From Fragum whitleyi (taxonomy: Eukaryota > Mollusca > Bivalvia > Cardiida > Cardiidae), in the NCBI GenBank assembly GCA_948146395.1, contig OX411544.1, forward strand, positions 41,382,807 through 41,446,806: a stretch of 64,000 nucleotides of DNA, in the 5' to 3' direction. The translations under genes and the position numbers were made by a program. Positions 11,321 to 25,400 of this stretch are shown piece by piece; positions within the stretch are counted from its first letter, which is position 1; every line of letters starts with the position of its first letter. Under the pieces are notes generated by a model, which made no database searches, was not told where the DNA came from, and worked only from the letters and a program-made list of their open reading frames with translations.

Positions 11321-11583
11321 GGGCCCGTTTTACACTAAACATCTTACGATAATTTTTTGCGTAAGTCAAAAATTAAATTTGCTTCTATAGTAGTAACTAA
11401 GTAAAGACTTCTGTCATGCATCATCTCATTGGAATCGTCTTCTGAAGATGATTCTTTTCTTCTGAAGTCGATTCCAAAGAGATTTTGCAAGGCAGAATCT
11501 AACGATGAATGAAAACACTAGGTACGATTTGTGATTTTGATTTACGATTAATTTTTTCGTAAGATGCTTAGTAAAACGGGCCC
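11321..11583. mobile_element. MITE with GGGCCCGTTTTAC ends
   Basis: TIRs GGGCCCGTTTTAC and its complement are flanked by ATG on both sides (3-bp duplication). The interior is a loose palindrome around two copies of a CTTCTGAAGA motif. Relatives occur at 33188-33431 and 53069-53287. It may be PIF/Harbinger-like, judging from GGG ends and a 3-bp duplication only. Confidence 0.7.
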
Positions 11584-11924
11584 ATGGGTCCCAAACGGTA
11601 TAAGAACATTCAAATTTAGGTCTCACAAGGGATTTGTAAGCCTTTTCTTGTATTGCAATGGATATGTTTAGGTTTCTATGGAGAAAGCCAATAGCTTGAT
11701 TTCCTTTGGAACAAATGTTGTTTATATGTTTTTTTCCAAGTTGACATCATTGGATAAGGTATATCCTAGGTATTTTGTATTTGTTTCGTGAACATGTCAT
11801 TGTAGTGAAGTCAAATCGAAAAAGTTCCTTTTTGTTTGTCACTGAGAGAACTGAACACTTGTCAGGGTGGAATATGCAGACAGTGTTTACGTAAAAGTTG
11901 AAACAAAGTTCACTCGTAACCTTT

Positions 11925-12245
11925 ACCATTGACCCAAGTTACCAAATTCAACAGAGCACTTCCTTGGGCTAAGAAATACAAGCGTACAAAGTTTAATAAT
12001 TTTAGTTCCATCATTTCTTGAGAAGGGAAATAGTTTTTGGACAAAGGTTATTCGTGACATTGACCTTTGATCTTCATGACCTGAAGGTCACTTCTTTGTT
12101 TCATGGGTCACAACTATATAAAGTTTGGTGAGCACAGGTCAAATGATTCTTCAGTTAGAGCATGGAAACAAAAGGTCTTTGGAGCGACTCCGAGGGAGGG
12201 GTGGATGGATGTGGATGGATGGATGGTCTGACAGACATGCGCAAT
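11925..12245 (+). repeat. Degenerate element related to 39105-39605
   Basis: It contains GCACTTCCTTGGGCTAAG, TGACCTTTGATC and a GGATGGATGTGGATGGATGG stretch, shared in order with the element at 39105-39605. Its ends are not recognisable. Confidence 0.5.
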
Positions 12246-13335
12246 CAGTAAGAAATATGGTATAACATTAGTGGCTAACAAGTGAACGAAGGACAAATAC
12301 TGATTATTGCCAGTTTTAATACAAAATCAATTATACGATAATAAATTAACATCATACAGTAAACCACATGAAACACGGACGGAATGGTGTTCACATAAAT
12401 TAAGGATTACATTTTTTCATATGTTCTCGCATATACTAAGACTAACTCGCCATATTCCAGCACAACCATACCCTTTACTATATTGAAAAAAATATATTTT
12501 TCTATCTGCACAATCTACCAAATTGTCACCTGCTCTGTGTTCAGGATGACAAAACAGTACAAATTGTTGGCAAATTATACCATGCTTTGCACAAGTGCAT
12601 GTGCAAAGCAGGGTATAATCTGCAAACAGTTTGCACCATTTTATCATCCGGAACACAGAGCTGGTAAATGGGGTCAAATCTAGATAGGATATATTCTTTA
12701 TGTAGGTTTAGACTTAGTTGTAGCTATTGAAATGATGTTTACCCTTATACCGCCGGATTTCTTTCTTTCTTTTTTTTCAACAAATTGCCAAATCTTGGAA
12801 CATTCTTAAAAGCTGACTCAATTTTTCCAACAGTAATTAGGCGGAAATTAGGCAGAGTAGGCTAAGATCCGGCTGCACATCTGTGGGACTGATCTTAGTC
12901 TATACTGTCTGTCTAAGCTTTGCGTACAGCAGAAATTTGCCATAAATGGGATAAGTCTTTGACCCAATATAGGTAACCCTAATCACTCTTGGTAATGACA
13001 ATTCAATTAAAGTATTCATTTAAAAATATTTGACCTGTGAGGCCAAAAAGAGACTATCTAGAAATTGTGGAGTGTATTAAACAAATTTCATCATGGACTA
13101 AGAGCATGGTTGAAACATAAGCTTTTTGCAGATTTTCTGTGAGAAGTAAAGTCATTACACCATTTTTAAATACCAACCCCATTTACCTGCAATAAATCTT
13201 ATCTTTTTCCAAATATTTGCACTAAATTTGTTATAGGGTCCTTTTTGTGCTGTTGATGGCTCAGTGAGAGACACTTGTAACTTCCTTTCATTTCCCTACA
13301 TGGCCCTTTCTCTGTCAGTCAGCTAACACAAGTTT
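12246..13335. other. Downstream flank of BBS1; presumed 3' UTR not delimited
   Basis: This lies 3' of the BBS1 stop on the minus strand. I found no convincing minus-strand polyadenylation signal close to the stop, so the 3' UTR end is unknown. It contains the palindrome at 12528-12665 and a diverged repeat near 12840-12925 (GATCCGGCTGCACATCTGTG) related to copies near 22095, 23845 and 39670. Confidence 0.4.
12528..12665. repeat. Inverted repeat, 66-bp arms, 6-nt loop
   Basis: Arms beginning ACCTGCTCTGTGTTCAGGAT and ending ATGCTTTGCACA pair with the right arm around AGTGCA with roughly ten mismatches. The overlapping frames on both strands are reflections of this palindrome. Confidence 0.8.
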
Positions 13336-13422
13336 CTACACCACTACTAGTGTCTCGCTGACTGGCATACTTATAACACCAGTGATGATTGGAGTGCTCT
13401 TGTTTTCCTTCAGTACATACAC
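13336..13422 (-). CDS. BBS1: BBS1 exon 15 (terminal)
   Basis: The acceptor is TTTTCAG before 13422, phase 0. It encodes [20 protein letters not shown] and then VSETLVVV, with stop TAG at 13338-13336. It matches the human tail [20 protein letters not shown] and the following SEGLAAA. An AACAAGAG-type repeat starts about 16 bp upstream of the acceptor. Confidence 0.92.
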   Translation of the reverse strand: MYVLKENKSTPIITGVISMPVSETLVVV

Positions 13423-16400
13423 CTGAAAATAATAATAGCAAGAGGACAATGATGGTCCTAGATCGCTCACCTGAGTCTCTTTGACCCCTTGGACATCACA
13501 TTAATTAGATAGGCAGATGTCAAAAAGAAGATAATTGCCCAAGATCAATACCATGGAACGTTTTCAGCGAAGAGCAAGACAGATATGCCTTTTTACTCTT
13601 TGATTCTAGGTAAAAGGGATGCACCCAGGTGGACCCCCAAATGTACCCAAGGGTCTTGATATGAACAAACTTGGAAGAGGTCCATAAGATGATGCTACAT
13701 ACTAAATATGAAAGCCTGTCTGCCTTCTGGTTTCAAAGAAGAAGATTTTTGAAGTTTTCCTATTTTCACCTATCATGCTCAGATGAGCTGAAAGGAATGC
13801 GAGCGGGTGGAACCCAAATATGACCCAAGGGTCAGAATATTAACAAACTTGGTAGAGGCCCACTAGGTGATGCTACATACCAAATATGATAAAAAACAAA
13901 ACATATTCCATTGATCAATAATCCCTTGGTCTAACTTGGTGATGAGACCTTTCTAGGCTGCTGCCTCTAAAATCTATCATGGTCTTATTGAACATGAAGA
14001 CATGATCACACCATAGTGTTCTAACCAACATTTGGGAAAACATTGGCATTGGTCCATGGCCGTTACACTCATGCATGAAGTGTAACAAATTGAAACGACT
14101 TTAGTACGCCAAAATGACGTCATGATTCTAATGACAACGTCGTTTCAATTTGTTTTTCAAATATGGTGGTCAGTGAGAGAAAATATGTGAAAGTTTAATG
14201 TTTTTATTTGATTTTCTTGATAAAGGCTTCATGCCGAAATATTGAACTAGAGTAAACTTTTTTATTATATTTATATTTTATTATATATAAACACAGATTT
14301 TTCCAAGCTGTTTTCACAACATTTTGGTCACCAACATCTTTTTTTTTTCAAATAGTTCCTATACTATGTCAAAATTTCTGTAACATACAAACCTTTACTG
14401 TATCTGATACGCCTTTATCACTCAGACATTCTATATATGTCTCAAATGTGTAGTTCAAACCTGGAACCAGCATTGGAACCTATAAATAGAAATATTCAAA
14501 TTTATCTTATAACTATACAAATATCTGTGTGATTACATCCCATATGATATTTTTTTATGATATCACATAGTTATTTTTAGGACAATGATATAATGCGGTT
14601 ATTTTTAGAAACTTGCATTTCAGTTAGAAACATCGATGAAAAGAAGACAAATAGAGGTTATAAAATAAATATAATACGTACTTAGTGTATTGTATGAAAA
14701 AAATATATCTAACTCGGTTGAGAGAATTGATAATTGTCTCGGCAGAGCCTCGACAATTTTCAATTCTCCCAACCTTGTTAGATTTTTTTTTTTCGTATTA
14801 TACATGTATATATTCAAAGTAGGTTGTCTTAAAGCTTGTTAGAGCATTCAACTTTGAACATCAGTTAAGGAGATGAGAGCCCAATTAAATAACAAGAGCC
14901 GTCAGAGACGGATTATGCTCCCCAAATAAGGCATTGTCACAAAAACAAGAGCCAAGTTGGACATGGACATCCCCCGCCAAGAAAGCTTGATAGTAAACTG
15001 AAGCCTAATAGATAAAAGATTCTATGTACTGTCAAAGATTTGCCTCCTATACAATCTAAGAAATAAAAATAACAAAGGGCAATAACTCCAAAATTATGCA
15101 ATCAAGAGTTGTAGTTCAGGTGTATTGCACTTCTCCTCTATGAGATCTATCCACCCATAAAGATTCAAGTTGATACCTTTTATACTTTAGGAGATATGCT
15201 CCAGACAAAATCTAAGTATCAAAAATAACAAAGGGCAATAACTCCAAAATTATGCAAGCAAGAGTTGCAGTTCTTGTATACTGCACTTCTCCTCTATGAG
15301 ATCTATCCACCCATTAAGTTTCAAGTTGATAGCTATTATACTTTAGGAGATATGCTCCAGACATAATCTAAGTATCAAAAATAACAAAGGGCAATAACTC
15401 CAACATCATGCAAGCAAGAGTTGTAGTTCTTGTGCACTGCACTTCTCCTCCATAAGATCTATCCACCCATAAGGTTTCAAGTTGATAGCTATTATACTTT
15501 AGGAGATATGCTCCAGACATAATCTAAGTATCAAAAATAACAAAGGGCAATAACTCCAACATCATGCAAGCAAGAGTTGTAGTTCTTGTGCACTGCACTT
15601 GTCCTCCATAAGATCTATCCACCCATAAGGTTTCAAGTTGATAGCTATTATACTTTAGGAGATATGCTCTGTGGTCAGATTGCAAGGACTCAAATAAGGT
15701 GTTATCTTAAACAGCAAACATAAAGGTAACAAACATTAAACTCCCTTTTTGCATGACATATTTTTAGACACAAATATCAAATACCTTATGGTAAAGGGCA
15801 TCTGATTTGCTACTGAAATGTGAAATTTCATCAGATTCTGAGCATGAGACTAGGAGAAATGAAAGAATAACTGTATTTTACGCGCTTGCGTAAAGGTAAC
15901 AAACAATTAGCCCCCTTTTTCCATGATATATTTTTTTTTACGTTAATTTCAAATTGTTTATAGTAAAGGGCATCTGATTTGCAACTCAAATATGAAATTT
16001 CACTAAATTCTGACTGTTAGACTAGGAGAAATTTGGGAAAAACTGTTTTTTACCCTAAGTCCCCATTTTCCCGTGACGAGGCCTCAAATCCAAAAACCCA
16101 CACAGATGCATCATCACTATATCATAGGGAGTTCACATGGTAAGTTTCATTTGATTTGGCCCAAGGGTTATGGAGAAATAGGTGGGGACGGACGGACGGA
16201 CGGACGGAATTACTATTTTACATGCTAACGTAAGGTAACAAACATTTAGCCCCCTTTTTCCATGATATATATTTTTTTACGTTAATTTCAAATCATTTAT
16301 AGTAAAGGGCATCTGATTTGCTACTCAAATATGAAATTTCACTAAATTCTGACAGTTGGACTAGGAGAAATTTGGGAAAAACTGTTTTTTACCCTAAGTC

Positions 16401-19400
16401 CCCTTTTCCCGTGACGAGGCCTCAAATCCAAAAACCGTCACAGATGCATCATCACTATTTCATAGGGAGTTCACATGGTAAGTTTCATTTGATTTGGCCA
16501 AAGGGTTATGGAGAATTAGGTGGAAATGGATGGACGGACAGACAGACGAAGCGGCTATATGCTCTCCCTTCGGGGAGCATAAAAATAGGGGCATAACTCT
16601 TACAACAAGAGGGCCATAGTGGCCCTTAATCGCTCACCTGAATGAACTGTCTAATTTTTTTCAATATTCTTCTGCCTCTGTACAACTTGATAATACCTTT
16701 TTTACAATGTTCAGGTTGACTTACAATTGACTTACAATGATTTTCTATTATTTGACTCCGTGACCTAGTTTTTGACCCCAGTTGACAAAATCTCATACTC
16801 ATCAAAAATTGCATCAATTCAATCATTCTGACTAAATTTCAGGAACAAAAAACATGGCCCATAGAGTGCATACAAGGTTTTTCTAAAATTTAACCCTGTG
16901 ACCTAGTTTTTGATCCCAGTTGACCCAATTTCAAACTCATTCATGATTTTACCAATACCATCATTCTGACCAAAATTCAGGTTGATTGGGCAAAAAGTGT
17001 AGCCTCTAGAGTGCATACAAGGTTTTTCTATAATTTGCCCCCCTGACCTAGTTTTTGACCCCAGTTGACCCAATTTTGAACTCGTCCAAGATTTCATCAA
17101 GACATTCATTCTGACCAAATTTCAGGTTGATTGGGCATAAATGTGGCCTCTAGAGTGCATACAATGTTTTTATAAGATTTGATCCAGTGACCTAGTTTTT
17201 GACCCCAATTGACCCAATTTCAAACTCATTTGAGATTTCATCAAGACAATCATTCTGACCAAAATTCAGGTAGATTGGGCAAAAAATGTGGCCTCTAGAG
17301 TGCATACAAGGTTTTTCTAAGATTTGACCCTGTGACCTAGTTTTTGACCCCAGTTAACCCAATTTCAAACTCGTCCAAGATTTCATCAAGACAATCATTC
17401 TGACCAAAATTCTGGTTGATTGGGCAAAAAATGTGGCCTCTAGAGTGCATACAAGGTTTTTCTAAGATTTGACCCTGTGACCTAGTTTTTGACCCCAGTT
17501 GATCCAATTTTCAACTTGTCCGAGCTTTCATCAAGACAATCATTCTGACCAAAATTCAGGTTGATTGGACAAAAAATGTGGCCTCTAGAGTGCATACAAG
17601 GTTTTTCTATGATTTGAACCTTTGACCTAGTTTTTGACCCCAGTTGACCAAATTTCGAACTCGTCCGAGATTTTATCAAGACATTCATTCTTACCGAAAT
17701 TTAGGTTGATTGGGCAAAAAATGTGGCCTCTAGAGTGCATACAAGGTTTTTCTAAGATTTGACCCTGTGACCTAGTTTTTGACCCCAGTTGACCCAATTT
17801 GAAACTCATCCAAGATTTCATCAAGACAATCATTCTGACCAAAATTCAGGTTATTTGGGCAATAAATGTGGCTTCTAGAGTGCATACAAGGTTTTTCTAA
17901 GATTTGACCCTGTGGCCTAGTTTTTGACCCCAGTTGACCCAATTTCGAACTCGTCCAAGATTTCATCAAGACAATCATTCTGACCAAAATTTGGGTTGAT
18001 TGGGCAAAAATTGTGGCCTCTAGAGTGCATACAAGGTTTTTCTATGATTTGAACCTGTGACCTAGTTTTTGACCCCAGTTGTCCCAATGTCGAACTCGTC
18101 CGAGATTTCATCAAGACATTCATTCTTACCAAGATTTAGGTTGATTGGGCAAAAAATGTGGCCTCTAGAGTGCATACATGGTTTTTCTAAGATTTGACCC
18201 TGTGACCTAGTTTTTGACCCCAGTTGACCCAATTTCGAACTCGTCCGAGATTTGATCAAGACAATCATTCTGACCAAATTTTAGGTCAATCGGGCAAAAA
18301 ATGTGGACTCTAGAGTGCATACAAGGCAAATGTTGACGACGGACGACGGACATCCACCTAACCACAAAAGCTCACCTTGAGCACTTCGTGCTCAGGTGAG
18401 CTAAAAATGCTTCAATTGTTATCACCCTTGATAGCCTGGATAGCACTTGTGATAATGAACACACATGAGACATTCTCAAAAATTTGTGCAATTCCAGTCA
18501 ACTAAATGTATAAAAAGTGATAGCACCAAATAATGACTTAACCCTTTGCTGTTTAATCCCTGCTTTTTATATGCCTGTGATTTTTATGATTGAGAAAACA
18601 TTGTGAAAAAAGAAGAAATTGCTTCTGACAAGCAATTTCTTCTTTTTCCACACTGTTTTCTACCCTACTGAATGGTTATTTTTAAAATTAAATCCACTTT
18701 AAATTTTCGTCTACAAAACCTTGAATTGGAAAGGTCCAAAATTTTGAAAAACAGGAAAGGGTTAAACCAATTTCCCTTGATAAGGCATATAAGTAGTATC
18801 TAAAATTAGAATTTGCCATTAAAAAATACACTTGGTGTTGTTTTATTAACTGATGAGCAGAAGCCATGGGATAAAATTGTCATTCCTGTTACTACTATTT
18901 TTTTTTCAAGTTTTTATGTAGGTTTTCATTTTCATTTTTGATGAATTTGATGAAAACGTAGTAAAACAATATTTTGAAGCCAGGCATATTGAAAATTCTG
19001 GATTAATGCTTATATTAATTATAAAAATAAAGCTTAGAAGTCGGAAAATTACGAATTGTTTATTTTTCAACCCTTTTCATTTAATAACATGAATTCTATA
19101 GAAGGTTAACTATACAAATTTCTACTTGAAATGATGAAAGATAAATAGAAATCATCAAAACATATTGCTTTGTACAGTTATCTTTAGAAAAGCATACTTT
19201 ATTTTGAAAAAAGTATGACCAATATAAGTAATGCCATGCTTCATTTAGATATCTTCAACAACAGAGATATGACTCAGGATAAAGTTTGTCACGCCAACAC
19301 CAACGCAAACAATGCCAAGGTGATCATAATACCTGGAGTTATGAAAATCTATAAGTCATTAGAAAATTCATCTTTGTGCACTTCACTTCTTCTCAATGGG

Positions 19401-22400
19401 AAATATTCATTTATGTTAAGAATAATAAAAACATAAATATAAAATTAAAGAACTTAACACTTTCCTGTCTTACAAAATTTAGACCTGTCCAAATTCAAAG
19501 GTTTTGCTGACGAAAATTTAAAGTGGATTTAATTTAAAAAATAACCATTCAGTAGGGTAGAAAATAGAGTGGAAAATGAAGAAATTGCTTGTCAGAAGCA
19601 ATTTCTTCTTTTTTCACCATGTTTTCTCATTCATAAAACCACAGGCAAGTAAAAAGCAGGGATTATACAGCAAAGATCAATCACACCTTAGACCTAAAAA
19701 TACAAGAGCTGTTTGTGAAACATGGATGCCCCCACAACAGCACTTTTTTTTATCTCTTCTAAGTTGCAATTTAGACTTGTGGAACAAATTAAGTTTGGAA
19801 AATATTTCTTTCTTATCTTTTATGTTGCTATACATTGATTTGGTGACAATACCTACATCCAACAAAGGGAGAATAACTTGTACAACAACTACATCAATGT
19901 AAATTACCCAAGGTGATGACAATACAGAAGGTTTTCCCCCAAAACAGCCTAGCTAAGATTTTCCCCTCTATTTATTTTTTCCATCAGTGGTTCTGAAATA
20001 AGCTGCCGGAATTGTCCGACTTGTCCTTTTAGCTGCACGGACAAGCAGATTTTCATGGCTAGGTTGTCCGTAGATAACTGAAAAAATCTACAGAGAAAAA
20101 TATTTTCTTATAAGTTAGCCGTTTTCTGATATTCCATTTAATCCCATGTCAGCAGTAAGTCTTTTTCTTTTTTTTTTAGCAACATCAATATTGTTTTCAA
20201 TATTTTGCAGATACAGACAAGCCAAGTTTATTATTGTAACTTTTAAAATATTTCAGAACTGCTGTCCATACCTGTATAAATGTTCGTTTAAAGTTGTACA
20301 GTCTATCATCATAATCAAAGGTTATAAATAAGTTGGTGGAAACTTGGTTCATAGATGTGTTCTGTAGGTTGACTGTTAACTTGAAGGTGGGCCCTATACC
20401 TTGGATCTGAAACAAAATCTTTAATGTTTGCATGCTGTCAATGGTTCAATAAAATCCCTTTATAAGCAACTAGGATAAAAGGAATTTTCGATTATTAGCA
20501 ACTTTTTCTACAGCACAACACATTCACATAATCGGAAGCAATCAATTGGAGATAGCCAAATGTACATGTATTTATAAAGGAATCCACAGTTGATTCTAAT
20601 GCAGATGATGTCCTTTTACACTTCCGAGATTGGGATACTGACTAAAACAGGATAAAATCAGATATTAGAAACCTCCGCTTAATAGCAACTCTTCTTATGA
20701 CATAAAGGTGTTGCTATTAAGCGGATTTCTCTGTATATTCCTGCTGTACATTATTATAAGCTTTGTGGTTTCTTGTCAGGGTATATGACCATTTATACCC
20801 GGCCGGAGAAAATGATGTCACCCGAGCCCTGGACAAGGGTTGACATCATTTTTTACTGCCGCTGATAAATCATCATTTATCTTTGAAGTTTAATTGTTTC
20901 ATAAGACGGTTTCGTGTGGGGATAAATGATGATTTATCCCCACATGAAACCATCTTACGAAATAATTAAACTTCAAAGTTTAAGACTATATATCTGTCTT
21001 TTGCCTATTTAGGCCTTGGTTTACACCAAATTCTTTAAAACTACCATATCCCCGATGCCCCACAAATGAAAAGTAAACATGTCGTGATATCACAGGAAAT
21101 AGTGACATCACAATACCTCATTCTGAAGTGTTGTGACAAGATAGCGGTTCTTTGCTGAACTTGTGAGAAAGTTAGCGCTTAAAATTCACAGATTTATAAA
21201 ATTCAAAGGTATTTATTAGCATCTATATCAATTATCATGTTTTATGAGGGGTGATCAATAAATTCAAGTTAATTGTTAATTGCTCATAATTTGGATTCTT
21301 ATTAAATGATCACTTAGCAACATTTGTGTGAAGTTATGTAGATATGTGGTCAGAACTGATAAAATGATGTCATAATTATGATGATACGGTAAGCGCTCAC
21401 TGTTGAGAAATGGCTGTCAACGTCATTTTAGTCAATAAGGGTGTCGACATTATTTCTGATGCCTATTTTTTCCATTAAAAAGGAAGAAACCTAAATATTT
21501 GCAAATACCTAATGGAAACACTTTTTATTTAGATAGTGCTATTCACAAAAGATTTCTCAATACATGTAACTGTAGAAACCTTGTTAAAGTTTACCTCCTG
21601 CTAAAATTGAAAGGTACCTTTTTTCAAAATATTTTGCACAATAGAATCTATGAAATTTTCTGAATCCTTGTGAGAATATCCAAATTGAATAGTCTTTGCA
21701 AATACTATTGTCTATGGTCACCACCGATCAGTTATACTTCGTGTTTGGTCATTTATTGGTAAATGCACAAAGCGTTTGCTGTTTATCAGGTCGGATTTAT
21801 CTGATGTTGAAACCACTTAACAACACCAATAAGTTGCAACTTGGGTGGAATCTGGCGTAATTTACATGTTGAAAAGCCAAAAAGTCAACTTGAATGTGTA
21901 GGTTGACCTATCTAGGATTCACAATTTAATCAAACAGAGAAACCAATCACCATGCCTTGAGGTAAGGTCCATTGAGGAAACTTTAGAAGTTATATCGGAG
22001 CGGCCTTACATATCTGTTTTTATCAGGCCAGCATTAACCAATGAAAATGCTAGAATTTTTATTGCAATATAATACTGAACTTTAATTCACAGCATAGGCT
22101 AAGATCAGTCTGCACAGATGTGCAGTCTGATCTTAGGCTACACTGCCTACTATTTACTTGATTTTTATCAAAAAACTTGAATAAAGGTTGTTGAAATCTC
22201 CTAAAAATTGATCTGGCATTTTTTAAAAAACAAATTATTAATTCAGCAGGATAAGGGTTAAGTGTTAATCTTTAAGGATGATTTTAACATGTTTGTCTTT
22301 CACATTTTTGAAGTAATTGTAAATGAGCCTGTGCATTACATTTCCAACAATTTGAAACATGCGTGAGGTTCAGACATTGAGCAGACAATTGATTGATTGA

Positions 22401-25400
22401 TTGAATGGAGTTTGACGCCACTTTCAACATTTTTTCAGTTATATCGCGGCGGCTGAAGCACCTAACAATGGTTTTGTGGTATTTCTCTCACCAGAACAAC
22501 CACCATATCCTTTCCTAGCCTCCAGCTGCTATCTCACATAGGTCTACGATTATCAACGCATGGGTGTTGAGCAGACAAGACAGTAGCACATTGCGATAGG
22601 AAGACCTGATCTATCTGCAAACTTCAAAGCAAAGAATCTTGTCAGACTGTGCAGATGCACAGGCTGGCAAGTCTTTGCTTAGGCACTTTCAAATTGTTGG
22701 AAATGTCATGCACAGATTCAAATGTTAAGTTTACTGGTTAGGATTTTGTTCCATGAAGTTTTGGAGACAATGTTTGCCATATCTCCATTTGCATTCTTTT
22801 GAAGCAGGACATATAAAACATATCAGTTTTGTAACTAAAACTCTTTTCATGCTGGACCAGGAATATTCCCTCTTTTTCAGGATTCATAGATCAGCCTGCA
22901 TGTATGTGAAGTCTGGTCTTAGTCCATTTAATCTGATTTTCCATTTAAAAGCAAAAGAAGTTATAAAAAGATATTTTCAAAATCAAATTTAACTCACAAA
23001 AAGTACATCCAGTGCTTTAAGCACTTTGATTTAAGGCAATTTTTTAAAGAATGGATTCAAACTAATTTGTAAGTGTTTTGTGATATTCTCCGGTTGTATC
23101 CAGCCTTAAAAGATATTAACTCCTAGCAACTTTACCAAGGGATTCAATTACAAAGGGTCTATTATGATTTGTAGAAAATGGATTCAAACTATCTTGTAGT
23201 ATTTTGAAGCAACCTGTAATGTTATGAGGTAACAGACGCTGATTTTTGGATATTTTCAGGGTCCAATGAGAGTGGATCCATGAAAAGATTGCTGTCCAAT
23301 ATTTGACTCCGAACTCAAGAATTGATATTTGGTATGAGAATGAGGGATGGATCTTATATTGAAAGTTATTTTAAATTTGCATAAATAGCCTTGTAATATG
23401 CTATGAAGGGGGAGGATAGAGGAGAATGATATCTTAATGTTATGTTGTATTGCTGTCTTGTAGTTTGTATTAGTAAAGTTGCAACGTACAGAATATCTTA
23501 AGGTATTGTTAACATCTCATTTACAAATACTACTAAACGATCGGGTTATCTATATAATTATATCATAAATCCCTGGCTGTTTTCAGCCAAAGAAGATATG
23601 AATTCATAACAACTTTACCTGAGCATTTAATTTCAAAGGCTCCATAGGATCTGTAGAAATGGGATTCAAACTATTTTTGAGTGTTTTGAGATACTCTCTG
23701 GCTGTATTCAACCTTAGTAGATATAAATCTCTCTGAAAGGTCCTATGCATTGCTGAAAAGAAAAACAGAAGATAATAATCCTTCCCATACTGGTCACTAC
23801 ACATTCAGGCTGTACATGAAATGTTTGCAATGTATAAGCAGGGACTTAGATCAGCCTGCACAGACAGGCATTTTGATCTTTGCCAAAAGTTTCTGCCTTG
23901 AAAATAATTCTTGTAGGAAACAATATAAACCAGACTTGTTGAAATGGCCCCTAAAAATGTATTTAAAAAAAAAATAAATTCACCAGTACTTGTATTTATT
24001 ATATCAGTTAATATAACCAGGGTTCAATTGTAATACAACCTATTTATACTTAGTCCACTCTTGCACTGAACCCTCGATAAGCAAATTCTTCTTTTTTTCC
24101 AGAATGTTTCCTTGAGTACAAAATAACAGGAACTGCGAAGAAAAGCTTAATTTGGCTTAATAAACTTTTTTTTCAAAACATTTGATTCCTTCTCATGCTG
24201 TTCACAGCACACCTCCATTGCTCTGCATGAAACAAATGTAACTGCCAATAAACATATAGGCAGTTACAACTGTTTTATGCCAAGCCATACATACTGCCTA
24301 ACTCCCCTTTCAGGTATTACTGGCAGGTGACTCATTCTAGATGTTATCAGTTTTGCGTGAGAAATTTTGAGAGGAAGTGGAATCCTTTTTTTTTTGAAGG
24401 ATTTTCAACTGCTACCCATTTACAGCTGGTTGGACTGAGGCACTGACTATTAAGTTTTTTGCCCAAGGAAACACCTCGCTGTCACCAGGACTCAAACCCC
24501 TGACCTTTGGATCAGGAACCTGACGCTCTAACCACTGAGCTATCGTGGCAGTCAATGGCTCAGCACAAAACAGTTCTAACTACCAATAAACATATAGGGA
24601 GTTACAACTGTTTCCCACTGACCCCATAACATATTGTTTTGGCTGACAGTGTAGACAAAGATGAGCCTTCTCAGATGATTAACATCTAGTCTGATCTATG
24701 ACTTCTCTTTTTGTTGTGCATTGGTTACAGGTGGATGATACTTGACCAAGCCTTGTTGAAATTTCAAACAAATTTGAAATTTGTTTGAAACAAAATTAAA
24801 TTCAGCAGGATATGGGTTAATATTCTTTTTAAGGCAAACATGAAATTCAAGGATTGTTCAAGTACCATGCAAATCCTGCATAAAACATAGATTTGGCCAT
24901 GCCCCTAATGTGAAAGGCCAGACCCTGTTGCTAAATATTTGTATTATACCACTTTCATATATCATATTATAAAGTAAAAACTTGTAAAAGCAAAAAATAT
25001 GTTCGAGCCAAAAACAACACAATTCACATCAATTACTGACTCCATTCTTCCTCTCTCATGGGGTCTGATTCACAAACAAAATTGTCTTTTTAGGCAATCA
25101 TATTGGAAATACTATTGTCTAATGTGATTGACAATACATGTATTATTAATGGATCATGGGCAATATTGGAAATCAATTCAAATTTATTGTCAATATTATT
25201 GTCTCTATTGTCTGCTTGTAGCTAAAGATAGGGGTGACTATTGAGTTCAAAATTAGTATCACGATAGTATTGCGATAGTAAAGATGCTATTGGAATAGTA
25301 TTGCAATAGTCAGAAAACTATTGCAAAACTATGTTAAAGCGTCAAACTTTTATCAGACAGTAATTTTTTATTGGTCTTGTAAGATGCTGTTTACCTTGTC

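Noticed and set aside
12483..12683. Paired frames on both strands at 12417-12683
   Set aside because: They mirror the 66-bp-arm palindrome at 12528-12665.
16626..18277. Series of minus-strand 66-71 codon frames
   Set aside because: They recur with the 145-bp tandem unit and are not protein genes.
16604..18407. CRISPR-like array
   Set aside because: Units are 145 bp and similar throughout, with no short repeat plus unique spacer pattern; the context is an animal genome.
24481..24550. Functional tRNA gene
   Set aside because: D and T arms are present but the anticodon stem pairs poorly; SINE head is more likely.
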